The notes under the pieces are model-generated. The model searched no databases and had not been told where the DNA came from. It was given only the letters and a program-made list of their open reading frames with translations. Made by a program: the position numbers and the translations under genes. Shown in pieces: positions 8,261-17,180 of a DNA stretch of 64,000 bases (positions are counted from its first letter, which is position 1; every line of letters starts with the position of its first letter). Source of the DNA: Desulfatibacillum alkenivorans DSM 16219 (GTDB lineage Bacteria > Desulfobacterota > Desulfobacteria > Desulfobacterales > Desulfatibacillaceae); contig NZ_FQZU01000022.1 of the NCBI RefSeq assembly GCF_900142135.1, positions 1-64,000 of the forward strand, read 5' to 3'.

Positions 8261-11200
8261 ATGAAAAATACGTCTCTTTTTCGTGCAGGCGTCGTGTTGT
8301 GTTTTTTGGCTGGCCTATACCTGGCTTCAGCCTCTCTTACCCATGCGGACGACATGGAGGATTGGCTTTCCGTGCAGACCTGGGGCGTAAAAATGCGCAT
8401 GGTGGAATCCATGAACGGCTCCGGGTCCTATTTGTCGTCCGTATGCAACGGGTGCAACGCCAACTTTCAGGCTGTGGTCAATCATATTTCCCTGGTTGAG
8501 GCGGTTTTTGAAAAAGACGACGCCGGCGTCTGGTTCGGGACGTTAAAAAGCAAGGAAACCGTTCACAATTCCTATTCCGAGCAAGGCTATGGAGGAGATG
8601 AATACTGCCAGGATGAATGGTTCAGCCTGACGGAGGAATGCTCAGGGGAAGGTTTGGAAGAGGACTACACCTTTCTCATCCATGAAGACAATTTCACCTA
8701 TCAGCTTTGCCTTCCCCACACGGGAATCGAATGCGCCAAGAGCATGAAGTCGGATGAATCCGACCAGGTTGTCACGGGCTTGGTGGAGATCAATAACAAC
8801 ACGCTCATGAACTTTCCCATGGGAGCGTATAACGAAATCCCCAATTGGGATTTTGAGCCGTGCATGGAATTTGATTTGCCGGACGGCGGCCCCCAGGTTA
8901 TTTCCGGCAGCGTCACTTTTCAGGACATGTATTGCTCCCACGCAACCATTACCTGGGAATGGGAGTTGACGCCGGACCCGGAGCCCGCGCCTCCTGTTGA
9001 AACCGACCTGGGCTGCCCGGACGAAAACTGCGAGGGAACCGGCGGAGACGCCGGCTCGGGCCTTGGCGTGCCTACCTGGGCCGTCAACATGAGCAACCTG
9101 AACGTATTCATTACAGACACCCCCATTTGGCATACATCCCCCATAGGGCCGCCCGTCCAGGTGACGCTAAGCTACAATTCCCAATCCCAAACCGCCGTGT
9201 ACGAGCCGACCGGACGAAAATGGCAGTTAAACTATAACAGCTACATAGATTTCAACCTGGCCACCGGGGAATACATCGTGTATCTGCCGGACGGAAGCAG
9301 GGAGGTGTTCACCCCCAACCTGGACACGGGCTTTCTGGATCCTCCGTACGGAAGCTACAATGCCCTGGCCGTCATCAGCATGGAGCAGACCAATCTGACC
9401 TTTCCCGACGGAACGGTTTATGTGTATCGGCTTCCGGAAAACTCCTATGTGCAGCCTTTCCTGAGCGAAATCCGCGATCCATACGGAAACAAGCTCACAT
9501 TAAATTGGGCCGGCCTGTTCCCGGCCGGAGGAAAGCTGCTTTCCATCCAGGACGCCCTGGGGCGGCTGACCACCTTTCATTATAACGACCGGGCTAAAAT
9601 CGACCGCATTACCGATCCGTTCAACCGCTCCGCCTATTTGAGCTACAACGACGACGGCGATCTCGTCCGCATCACGGATATGGGAGGGTATTTTACGACC
9701 TTCGCCTATGAATCCGGCGGAACCATAGCGTCCATGACACAGGGAGCGGACCACTGGAGCTTCGACGTGAACGCAACCTCGGTCACCGTATCCAGCGCTC
9801 TGGGTTTGGAGCGATTCGTCCTGACCAGCGGCCTGGGGCAAAGCCAGTATCAATCCGCCATGGGCAGCGGAGGGTCCTCAGCCTCGTTCGTGTATGATCT
9901 ATCCTCCGCCCCCGACAATCTGCATAAGGACGTCACCCAATTCACCACGCCCGAAGGGGTGGGGTTTCAATACAGCTACGACTCCAAAAGAAACCTGTTG
10001 GAGGACTGCGTGGAAATTCCTGCAGGAGACGGCGGAGGTGTGGCCGCTTACCGGTACACTTACAATCACATGGGCAAGGTCGCATCGGTGACTGACCCTA
10101 AAAACAACCGGATCGACATGACCTATGCAGGGAACGGCGTGGACCTGCTGGCAGTGACAAACGGGCTTGGCTCGATTACAGCAACCTACGACGCCCACCA
10201 CGGAATCAAGAGCCTTACGGACAGGACCGGCTACACCAAAACCAATGTGTATAACTCTTACGGACAATTGACTTCCAGCACGGACAGCCTGGGCACGGCC
10301 ACCAACTACATTTACAACGACAATCATCAGCTTGCCGGCGTTCAGCGCGCGGGCCTGATCATAGGCGCCTACACCTACGACGGCAAGGAGCGGGCGGCCT
10401 CATTCACGGACGCCGCAGGCTACACATGCAGATACGCGTACAACAACCTGGATAACATCACAAGCATCACCTACCCCGACGACCGGTCCACCACATTCAC
10501 CTATTCCTCCTCACGGCCTCATCTGGTCAGCGGCGTCACGGACCCGGCCGGACGCAGGACGGAGTTCCAATACAACGCACTCCGGCAAATCACCCGGGCT
10601 GCCTATCCGGACGGAAGCCAGACCGCGTATTCCTATCATAAGGACGGGCGGCTTGCAGAGATCACAGACCCCTTGGGCCGCAAGACGTCCTACACCTATG
10701 ACAGGGACGGCAATCTGAGCCAAAAGACCTATCCGGACGGACGCAGCGTGTCTTTGGAATATTCCGGCGGCCGCCTGAAAAAATTCACCAACGCCCGGGG
10801 CATTGCGACAAATTACACCTACGACCTGAATGGCAACCTGCTGACCATCGTCTATTCGGACGATACGCCCTCCGTGGTATTCACATATGACGCCTACAAC
10901 CGGCCCGTAACGGTCCGGGACGGGCTGGGATCACGAACCCTGACCTACGACGCCGCCTCCCGGCCGCTTAGCATCGACGGCCCCTGGGAAAACGATACGC
11001 TCCAATTCTCCTACGACCTCAAAGGCAGGAAAACCAGCCAAACCCTTGAAAACGGCCCAAGCATGGAATACGCCTGCGATGCACTGGACCGCCTGACAGT
11101 GGTCACAAGCACGGCCGGAATCTTTGCTTACGGCTACACCGGCGCAAGCCAATATCCGTCCGTGGTGGAAAGGCCTGACGGAGGATTCACCCAATTCACC

Positions 11201-12583
11201 CATGACGAGATGAACCGGCTGACAAGGTTGGAAAACCTTAAGGCGGACAACTCTCTGATCAATGCCTTCGGGTACACATTTAACAATCAGGGCATGCCCT
11301 CTGCAGAAACCGTGGACAACGGCCCTGCGTTGAATTTTTCCGGTCTGAAATCATCGGCTGCAAACTTCAATCCGTTGAACCAGCTTACCTCGCTTCAGCC
11401 CCTGACAGGGTCCTGCGAATACGACGCGGACGGCAATATGACCAAGGGGCTAACCCGCCAGGGATATGTGTTTTCCGCCGCGTACGATGGGGAAGGCAGG
11501 CTGGCTTCCCTGGAATACACGGACGCAGGGGGAAATTTGCACCGCCGGGAATACACCTATCGGTCCGACGGATTCCTCGGGCTGATTAAAATTTTTCAAA
11601 ACGGGGACCTGCAGGAGGAAAAACGGTTAATCCGCCTTGGCCCTGTGCTTGTGCAGGAGAGGAACGGCGCCAATGAAGCGACGGCGGATTACGTCTGGGG
11701 GCGGGCCGAGGAGGGAGGCGTAGGCGCTCTGCTGGCCGTGCAGACGGGCGGCCAGGCTTATTACCCCCTGTTCAACGCGAGAGGCGACGTGACAGCCCTG
11801 CTCAACGCCGCGGGAGACGCCTGCGCCTGGTACGCCTATGATCCATACGGCAACCTGTTGCATAATACCGGAGCTCCGGCCCAGCCGTTCCGCTTTTCCA
11901 CCAAGGAATACGACGAGGAGACAGGGCTCTATTATTTCGGGCGCCGATTTTATTCCCCGGTCATGGCCCGGTGGCTGACCCGGGACCCCAAGGGAGAGGG
12001 GGCCTCGTTGAATTTGTACGAGTTCTCCCGATCCAATCCCCTGGCCTATTTCGATCCCCTGGGAGCTCAGGATGCCGAACTGGCCGCCATGGACGCCCGG
12101 TGGGCTCAAGCCAGGGCCGCCATGGAAGCAAGCAGCCAGAGTACGGCGACGGCCTCGGACAGCGGAGGCTTTGGGGAGATGATGAGCAATACGGTGGGCA
12201 AGGCCTTCAAGTGGGTGGGGGACCTCATCCAAGGATCCCCGGACGCCGCCGGAACCGTGGTGGACAAGGTGGTGGACACGGCCCTGGAATCCAACAAATT
12301 CACCAAAATGGGCAAGACCGGATACGACGCCATCCAAAAAGGCTTTGATGTAGCCCAGGACGCCGTGGAGATTTCCGAAGCATGGAACGACCCGGATCCG
12401 GCATCGGGCTTTACTCTGCTAAAAAAGACCGTCAAATACACCTGCGGCCGGGTTCCGGGGGTGGGGACGGCCTTTTCCGAGATCATGACCGAAGGAATAG
12501 AAACCGTGGAGCATTCCCAGGCCACCCAGGCCCTTCGGAACAGGGAGCAAACCATCATGGGCGCGGTCAGGAGGGGGCAGTAA
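8261..12583 (+). CDS. Exported RHS/YD-repeat protein
   Basis: A 1440-residue secreted protein. A signal peptide covers residues 1 to about 29 (hydrophobic core, then SLTHA). Residues about 30-270 are a Cys-containing N-terminal region that I do not recognise. A DUF6531-like entry follows (NVFITDTPIWHTSPIGPP), then about 25 YD repeats from about 400 to 1190. The RHS core ends in the canonical LYYFGRRFYSPVMARWLTRD and FDPLG motifs near residue 1270. Such repeats form a shell around a C-terminal toxin or ligand. The last ~170 residues are helical (KAFKWVGDLIQG, VVDKVVDTAL) and match no nuclease or deaminase motif that I know. The stop overlaps the next start (TAATG). Confidence 0.9.
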   Translation: MKNTSLFRAGVVLCFLAGLYLASASLTHADDMEDWLSVQTWGVKMRMVESMNGSGSYLSSVCNGCNANFQAVVNHISLVEAVFEKDDAGVWFGTLKSKETVHNSYSEQGYGGDEYCQDEWFSLTEECSGEGLEEDYTFLIHEDNFTYQLCLPHTGIECAKSMKSDESDQVVTGLVEINNNTLMNFPMGAYNEIPNWDFEPCMEFDLPDGGPQVISGSVTFQDMYCSHATITWEWELTPDPEPAPPVETDLGCPDENCEGTGGDAGSGLGVPTWAVNMSNLNVFITDTPIWHTSPIGPPVQVTLSYNSQSQTAVYEPTGRKWQLNYNSYIDFNLATGEYIVYLPDGSREVFTPNLDTGFLDPPYGSYNALAVISMEQTNLTFPDGTVYVYRLPENSYVQPFLSEIRDPYGNKLTLNWAGLFPAGGKLLSIQDALGRLTTFHYNDRAKIDRITDPFNRSAYLSYNDDGDLVRITDMGGYFTTFAYESGGTIASMTQGADHWSFDVNATSVTVSSALGLERFVLTSGLGQSQYQSAMGSGGSSASFVYDLSSAPDNLHKDVTQFTTPEGVGFQYSYDSKRNLLEDCVEIPAGDGGGVAAYRYTYNHMGKVASVTDPKNNRIDMTYAGNGVDLLAVTNGLGSITATYDAHHGIKSLTDRTGYTKTNVYNSYGQLTSSTDSLGTATNYIYNDNHQLAGVQRAGLIIGAYTYDGKERAASFTDAAGYTCRYAYNNLDNITSITYPDDRSTTFTYSSSRPHLVSGVTDPAGRRTEFQYNALRQITRAAYPDGSQTAYSYHKDGRLAEITDPLGRKTSYTYDRDGNLSQKTYPDGRSVSLEYSGGRLKKFTNARGIATNYTYDLNGNLLTIVYSDDTPSVVFTYDAYNRPVTVRDGLGSRTLTYDAASRPLSIDGPWENDTLQFSYDLKGRKTSQTLENGPSMEYACDALDRLTVVTSTAGIFAYGYTGASQYPSVVERPDGGFTQFTHDEMNRLTRLENLKADNSLINAFGYTFNNQGMPSAETVDNGPALNFSGLKSSAANFNPLNQLTSLQPLTGSCEYDADGNMTKGLTRQGYVFSAAYDGEGRLASLEYTDAGGNLHRREYTYRSDGFLGLIKIFQNGDLQEEKRLIRLGPVLVQERNGANEATADYVWGRAEEGGVGALLAVQTGGQAYYPLFNARGDVTALLNAAGDACAWYAYDPYGNLLHNTGAPAQPFRFSTKEYDEETGLYYFGRRFYSPVMARWLTRDPKGEGASLNLYEFSRSNPLAYFDPLGAQDAELAAMDARWAQARAAMEASSQSTATASDSGGFGEMMSNTVGKAFKWVGDLIQGSPDAAGTVVDKVVDTALESNKFTKMGKTGYDAIQKGFDVAQDAVEISEAWNDPDPASGFTLLKKTVKYTCGRVPGVGTAFSEIMTEGIETVEHSQATQALRNREQTIMGAVRRGQ

Positions 12584-13011
12584 TGAAAAGAAACCTGATG
12601 ATCAAGGCCTTGGGCCTGACAAGACATTTTGGGGCGATAGCCGCGCTTTTTTTTCTGATCACGCCTGTTGCAACGCCGGCGGAAAGCGTAGAATACACCT
12701 ACGACTCCATGAACCGGGTGACCAAAGCCGCCTATTCCTCCGGCGAATCCATTTCCTACACTTACGACGCCATGGGAAACCGGCTGACCATGAGCCTTGC
12801 CGGGGCGGCGGGGACCGCCGTTCCAGGAGATTTAAACGGAGACTGCCGGGTAACCCTGGCGGACGCCGCCCTCGCGCTGCAAACCGCGGCGGGCATGAAA
12901 CCCTCCGTATTCAGAGCGGATTACACCTCCAGCGGGGCGGACCCGGACGGGACTCCGCCCATGTCGCTGGCGGACATTGTGTGGATTCTCCAGGCTGTGG
13001 CCGAAGAATAA
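12583..13011 (+). CDS. Small exported protein with two YD repeats and a dockerin-like domain
   Basis: This 142-residue protein starts at the ATG that overlaps the RHS stop codon, so it is translated by coupling. Residues 1 to about 35 form a signal peptide (FGAIAALFFLITPVATPAES). Two YD-type repeats follow (YTYDSMNRVTKAAYSSGES and YTYDAMGNRLTMS). The C-terminal half looks like a dockerin type I or EF-hand-like pair, GDLNGDCRVTLADAALALQT and DPDGTPPMSLADIVWILQA, with the Asp/Asn spacing of calcium loops. It is not a typical cytoplasmic RHS immunity protein. It could be an accessory or anchoring partner of the RHS protein, or a remnant of a longer YD protein. Confidence 0.75.
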   Translation: MKRNLMIKALGLTRHFGAIAALFFLITPVATPAESVEYTYDSMNRVTKAAYSSGESISYTYDAMGNRLTMSLAGAAGTAVPGDLNGDCRVTLADAALALQTAAGMKPSVFRADYTSSGADPDGTPPMSLADIVWILQAVAEE

Positions 13012-13047
13012 AAGTAACGCCGAGTCGATGTAAAAAACCGATGCAGT

Positions 13048-14061
13048 TTACTGCTTGAACAGGTTTTCCAGAAACTGCACTTTGGCCATGCCGCGCTCTC
13101 CAAACAGCGGGGAGGGGAAGGCGCCGGTCTTGACTCCGTCCGTGTAGATCTCCATGATCCACGGCTTCTTCTGCAAAACCGTGTGCACATACACGGAATA
13201 CGCGCCGGCGAAATCGCTCCACACATTGCGGGAGGCGTAAAGCGACGCGAAATCCGTCTGCCTGAGCTGCTCGTAGCATTCGGGAATTTTTACGGCGGGT
13301 ATGGAGCTGTCGGCCAGGGAATAAAACTTGATTTTCGGGCGCATGGTGAACTCGTCGTCAAACTTGCTTACGGGTTTTCCGTTCACGGTTTTCCACGAAA
13401 TCCTGGAAAACGCAAAGTTTTCCGCCGGCTCGTCCTTGTTCCAGCTTGGAAAGGCGCCAATGGCCGCCCCCACCAGATGCCCGATCTGATGAATCAGGAT
13501 ATACTGGATGGCCGCCTTGCGGTTATCGTTCTCCGGCTCTTCCAATACCGCCTTGATTTCCGCCCTGCCGTCCGGCGCAAAGGGGCTGTTAGCTCTCAGG
13601 CTGGCCCACTCGTTGACCGGCTTACTGATAAAGTCCACGTCCAGGACGATAAAGCCCTTTTGCTCGTTGGCCGGAACGGTCAAAACCTCGGTCAGGCTGG
13701 TGGTTCCCAGTTCCCTGACCAGAAAAATCCCGGCCAAGTGCTTGCTTAACTGAGCCTGAACCGGCTTGGGAAGCTCCCGGACCGCGTCCTTGACGTCCTG
13801 GAGAAAGGCCTTGTCCGCCGAGGCCGCCTTGGGAACCTCGGGATATCCGTTCAATTTGTTGTCCAGCCTCAGATAATCCACCAGGACGTCCGGCGCGGGA
13901 GCGACGCGATCGTAAGGCGCCTTGTTTGCGTATTGTTTATAGGGCTCCGGGGACCGGGCCGGATGCTTGACCAGCTCCTCAAACACCGCAAAGGAGGAGG
14001 ACGGCATAACCAAAACCGCCAGGGCCAAAACGGCAAACACCGCAACAAAACGCTTCACCAT
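13048..14061 (-). CDS. Exported protein of unknown function with zincin-like HQIGH motif
   Basis: A 337-residue protein with a signal peptide (MVKRFVAVFAVLALAVLVMPSS...FA). The start is the ATG at 14061, which has an AAGGAG site 6-7 nt upstream. A TTG start 7 codons further up lacks one. The segment QYILIHQIGHLVG resembles the HExxH helix of zinc metallopeptidases, but the general-base Glu is Gln, so peptidase activity is doubtful. A later SDFAGAYSVYVHTV helix could supply a third ligand. I do not recognise the family. It converges with the YD/dockerin gene and has no clear operon partner. Confidence 0.7.
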   Translation of the reverse strand: MVKRFVAVFAVLALAVLVMPSSSFAVFEELVKHPARSPEPYKQYANKAPYDRVAPAPDVLVDYLRLDNKLNGYPEVPKAASADKAFLQDVKDAVRELPKPVQAQLSKHLAGIFLVRELGTTSLTEVLTVPANEQKGFIVLDVDFISKPVNEWASLRANSPFAPDGRAEIKAVLEEPENDNRKAAIQYILIHQIGHLVGAAIGAFPSWNKDEPAENFAFSRISWKTVNGKPVSKFDDEFTMRPKIKFYSLADSSIPAVKIPECYEQLRQTDFASLYASRNVWSDFAGAYSVYVHTVLQKKPWIMEIYTDGVKTGAFPSPLFGERGMAKVQFLENLFKQ

Positions 14062-14233
14062 GGAGTTCTCCTTTTCTTTCAAATTCCGATATTGGGCGGC
14101 GCATCGCCGCTGTTTTTTATGAATTTGCTACACCAAAAATGATGGGAGGATTTTATCAGGTTCGGGCATGGAGGGACAGGACTTTGTTTGCTTGAGCGTC
14201 CCTCCTGCAACTGTCGCTTAGACAGAAGATTGA

Positions 14234-14920
14234 TTACTTTTCCCCCCAAGCCACGGTTTGGGTGTTGAACATGAACTGGCGGAAGCCGATGTTTTTGAGT
14301 CCGGCCTGCTTCATGAGGTCCGTCAACTGTTGGGGATTCATGAAGTTGGCGGTGGTGTCGGGAAGATATTCGTAAGCGCTGCGGTTTTTCGCCACCATCT
14401 GCCCCAGAAAAGGAATCACATATTTCATGTGCACCATGATCGCAGGCTTTAAGAGGCCGTCCGGCGGCGGGCAGGTGTCCAGGCAAACCACCCTCCCTCC
14501 CGGCTTGACCACCCTGGCCTGCTCCTGAAAGGCCTTTAACGGATCGGGCACGTTGCGGATTAAATATCCCGAAGTCACGGCGTCAAAGCTGTTATCCCCA
14601 AAGGGCAAGGCCAGGCCGTCGGCGATTCCCCAGGAAACCTTTTGCCTTCCCGGCCTGGAAAGGGCGGTGCGCACCATGTTTTCCGTAAAATCCACGGCGG
14701 TCACGGAAACGGAAGGAAACATGGCCGCCGCCATCAAGGCCATGGGGCCGGTGCCGCAAGCCACGTCCAAAAGGCTTCCGCCCCTGGGCGGAGCAGCGGT
14801 CTGTAACACGAACCGGCGCCAGGACTGATCCCGTCCCATGGTCATGAGGGTGTTCATAAGGTCGTAGCGCCCGGCGATCCTGCCGAACATTTCCTGGACG
14901 GTTTTTGGGTCCTTATCCAT
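14234..14920 (-). CDS. menG: Demethylmenaquinone methyltransferase
   Basis: A SAM-dependent C-methyltransferase of the UbiE/MenG family that makes menaquinone from demethylmenaquinone at the last step. The SAM site is LLDVACGTGPM (residues 50-60), and the family signatures MFGRIAGRYDLMNTLMTMG and GYLIRNVPDPLKAF are present. The chosen start, MDKDPKTVQEMF at 14920, gives 228 residues, normal for the family, and has AGGA upstream. The frame stays open about 100 codons further, but that stretch translates intergenic repeats (SFLRTQESS) and is artefactual. MenA lies about 1.4 kb upstream on the same strand, supporting MenG over UbiE in an anaerobe. Confidence 0.88.
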   Translation of the reverse strand: MDKDPKTVQEMFGRIAGRYDLMNTLMTMGRDQSWRRFVLQTAAPPRGGSLLDVACGTGPMALMAAAMFPSVSVTAVDFTENMVRTALSRPGRQKVSWGIADGLALPFGDNSFDAVTSGYLIRNVPDPLKAFQEQARVVKPGGRVVCLDTCPPPDGLLKPAIMVHMKYVIPFLGQMVAKNRSAYEYLPDTTANFMNPQQLTDLMKQAGLKNIGFRQFMFNTQTVAWGEK

Positions 14921-14975
14921 GGTGTTCCTGGTTTTAATCAAAATTAGCGGGCGCGAAAGACGCGCCTGAATTCGG

Positions 14976-15407
14976 GCAGGGAAACCCTGCCCTAGGTTTC
15001 GCCGGGAAACCCGGCGGGTATGGGCGCGGAAAGCCTCCTTGGCCGTCATTCCCGTGGAGGGATTTTGGCGGGATGATTGCGGTTGTTTGCAATCATCGTG
15101 ACAAAATGCCGGAAACGGGAACCCAGAGTCATTTCTACATAAACCAGGAGGACGGATGCAACCTGGATTCGTGAAAAAAAAGACAACGACGCTGGATTCC
15201 TGCGTTCGCAGGAATGACAAAATTTGCAGGGCAAGCCCTGCGGCTACGGGCGCGGGGACCGCGCAACTACTATGAATAAATGAGGCCGCTTCGCGGCGTT
15301 ATTTGTTGGGTTTCGCAAGCTCTACCCAACCTACGATGCCGGCTCCTGCGCTGTTTTTGGGCAGGGAAACCCTGCCCCTACGTTTCGCCGGGAAACCCTG
15401 CCCCTAC
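14976..15407 (+). repeat. Cluster of REP-like hairpins upstream of menG
   Basis: Hairpins, with arms and tails: 14976-14996 GCAGGG/CCCTGC with a degenerate CCTAGG tail; 15001-15015 GCCGGG/CCCGGC; 15226-15247 GCAGGG/CCCTGC tail GGCTAC; 15250-15270 GCGCGG/CCGCGC tail AACTAC; 15305-15334 GTTGGG/CCCAAC tail CTAC; 15361-15381 GCAGGG/CCCTGC tail CCCTAC; 15387-15407 mixed arms GCCGGG/CCCTGC tail CCCTAC. A further, different inverted repeat lies at 15196-15215 (ATTCCTGCG / CGCAGGAAT). The gap 14921-15657 contains no gene. Confidence 0.8.
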
Positions 15408-15416
15408 ACATAGCCT

Positions 15417-15554
15417 CCCCCTGCGCGCAGCGCCATTTAAAAAGTTTTGATCAAACTTTTTCAAAAGTTTGCCGCCGGAGGCGCAGTTTTCTTTTTGCTT
15501 TTACCGCCGGAGGCAAAATACTTCTTTGGCTGTTTGGCTTTTCACTGCCGGAGG
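15417..15554 (+). repeat. Composite intergenic repeat, copy C, with extra GCCGGAGGC units
   Basis: The header CCCCCTGCGCGCAGCGCCAT and a hairpin with arms CAAACTTTT / AAAAGTTTG around TC match copy B at 3688, with a C-G pair replaced by A-T in the stem. After the terminal GCCGCCGGAGGC the 9-mer GCCGGAGGC recurs at 15506 and 15546 in T-rich sequence, as if the element's 3' end had been re-inserted or duplicated. Confidence 0.75.
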
Positions 15555-15657
15555 CAAAAATTTCTTTTGTTTTTTTATTTTGCCTTTTCCCCGCTGTTTG
15601 CAGTTCTTAGTTCATAAACTAAGGTTTTGGGGGGATGTCAAGGGATTCGGGCCGGAT

Positions 15658-16293
15658 TTAGGCGCCCGGGGTCATGATGGGGATGATTGCAAAGGCGAAC
15701 ACGCTCCACAGGGAATGGGACACGATGGCCGGGGCAAGCCTGCGGTTTTGCATGTACATGAGGCCCCAAAAGGCGCCGGCGACGCCTGCCGCGGCGATGA
15801 GCATAAAATTAAAGGTCACCAGATGAAATCCTGCGTAGAGCAGGGTGGCGGCGGCCCAGCCGCGCCAGGATCCCAGGCGGTTCATTAGCTTGTCCTGGAC
15901 GTATCCGCGCCAGAAAACCTCCTCGCACGGCCCTGTGATGAAAAACAAAAACAGAACCAGCATCCAGGTGGGCGGCCCCAGGACCTTGGAATATATGCTG
16001 CTCACTTGTTGGGAGGCGAAAGGCAGGATCATGCCCGAGGTCTTGCCGCCTATCCAAAAGATAAGATACAGGATGGCTGCCGAGGCGGCGCCCAGCATAA
16101 TGGCGTTGGCGTCAAAATTGGGAAATCGTTTGCGGGAGCCGAACCATACGGCAAGACCGGCCAGGCACAGGGCGGACAGGATTATTTTAATCCAAAACTG
16201 CCCGTAATTTACGGAAAAGGAAAAAAACCACAACAAGGCTGCAATGCCGACCGCCAGGAAAATATCGTATCCGGCGAAGGACTTGGCTTTCAT
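15658..16293 (-). CDS. CPBP family intramembrane glutamic endopeptidase
   Basis: A 211-residue polytopic membrane protein of the CPBP (CAAX protease / bacteriocin-processing, Abi) family. All three active-site motifs are visible: CEEVFWRG (Glu124, Glu125, Arg129), AGFHL (His157) and VSHSLW (His193). The substrate cannot be inferred from the sequence. Its start overlaps the end of menA by 4 nt, so it is co-translated with a menaquinone gene. That coupling is unusual for the family and may only reflect shared membrane insertion. Confidence 0.88.
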   Translation of the reverse strand: MKAKSFAGYDIFLAVGIAALLWFFSFSVNYGQFWIKIILSALCLAGLAVWFGSRKRFPNFDANAIMLGAASAAILYLIFWIGGKTSGMILPFASQQVSSIYSKVLGPPTWMLVLFLFFITGPCEEVFWRGYVQDKLMNRLGSWRGWAAATLLYAGFHLVTFNFMLIAAAGVAGAFWGLMYMQNRRLAPAIVSHSLWSVFAFAIIPIMTPGA

Positions 16294-17180
16294 ATGACGT
16301 GCTCCAATACCAGGGATGCCAGCAGCAGAACCCCGAACACGGTGTCCAGCCTGGCTGTTTGTGCATCGGCATCATCGGGAATATCTTGAGAAACCATTTT
16401 GAACATGGGCCAGGCCAGGGGCAAGGCCAGGAGCACGGCCAGGGACCAAACGGGCAAGGGCCCGAATATGGCCATAACAGCGACTCCGCCAAATGACAGG
16501 GCGATCAATCCGGCGAACAGCAGCCGGCCGGACCGGCCTCCGAACCTGACGGGTATGGTGGAAATGCCCTGCCTGCGGTCGAATTCCGCGTCCCGGAGGT
16601 TATTGGCCAGCAGCACCAGGCTGACCAGAGCGCCGAAAGGCGCGGACACCAGCAGCAACGGCAATGAAAATTCTCCGGTCTGGACGAAATAGGCCCCCTG
16701 GATGGCCAGCGGCCCCCAGCATAAAAAGACCAGGGGCTCGCCCAAAGCGTGATACTTCAGGGCAATAGGGGGCGCGGTGTAGGCCACGGCTATAAATACT
16801 CCGGCCGCCCCCACCACAATCAGCGGCCACCCTTTGGCGGCGGCCATGATCAGGCCAAGGGCGATCCCCACGGCGAACAGAGTCAATGCAAACCACTTGA
16901 CCTCATGCAGGGTCAACAGGTTTTGCGCCAGGGGATGGGGCCGGTATTTTGTAGTGGGCGCGCCGGGAATGTCCACCTTATTTTTGTAGTCGAAATAATC
17001 GTTGGTCAGGTTGGCGGCCCCGTGGATGCAAACCAGGGCTATGGCCGTGAGGATCAGCCAGAACCAGGACACGCCGGAATCGCCCGCCCATGCTGCGCCG
17101 ACGCCCACGGAAATCAGGCTCATTGCAAAGGACCAGGGCCGGGTTGCCAGAAACCATGTTTTTATCGTATTCAATTTCAT
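16290..17180 (-). CDS. menA: 1,4-dihydroxy-2-naphthoate polyprenyltransferase
   Basis: A UbiA-superfamily membrane enzyme that attaches the isoprenoid tail to the naphthoate ring in menaquinone synthesis. The first Asp-rich motif is NDYFDYKNKVD (residues 60-70), and the second is NNLRDAEFDRRQG near residue 215. About eight to nine hydrophobic helices follow the UbiA pattern; the 296-residue length is typical. The N terminus WFLATRPWSFAMSLISVGVG is MenA-like rather than UbiA-like. It is followed by the CPBP gene and, beyond the repeat cluster, menG. Confidence 0.9.
   Translation of the reverse strand: MKLNTIKTWFLATRPWSFAMSLISVGVGAAWAGDSGVSWFWLILTAIALVCIHGAANLTNDYFDYKNKVDIPGAPTTKYRPHPLAQNLLTLHEVKWFALTLFAVGIALGLIMAAAKGWPLIVVGAAGVFIAVAYTAPPIALKYHALGEPLVFLCWGPLAIQGAYFVQTGEFSLPLLLVSAPFGALVSLVLLANNLRDAEFDRRQGISTIPVRFGGRSGRLLFAGLIALSFGGVAVMAIFGPLPVWSLAVLLALPLAWPMFKMVSQDIPDDADAQTARLDTVFGVLLLASLVLEHVI

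Noticed and set aside
8125-8412. 95-codon minus-strand open frame before the RHS gene
   Set aside because: It lies mostly opposite the RHS signal peptide and the AT-rich leader, with no domain and no supporting ribosome site.
12055-12583. RHS C-terminal nuclease or deaminase toxin
   Set aside because: No HNH, GHH, deaminase or ADP-ribosyltransferase motif could be seen, so a toxin class is not assigned.
14921-15220. 100-codon N-terminal extension of the menG reading frame
   Set aside because: It translates intergenic hairpin repeats (SFLRTQESS-type artefact), makes the protein too long for the family, and the internal start at 14920 has a ribosome site.
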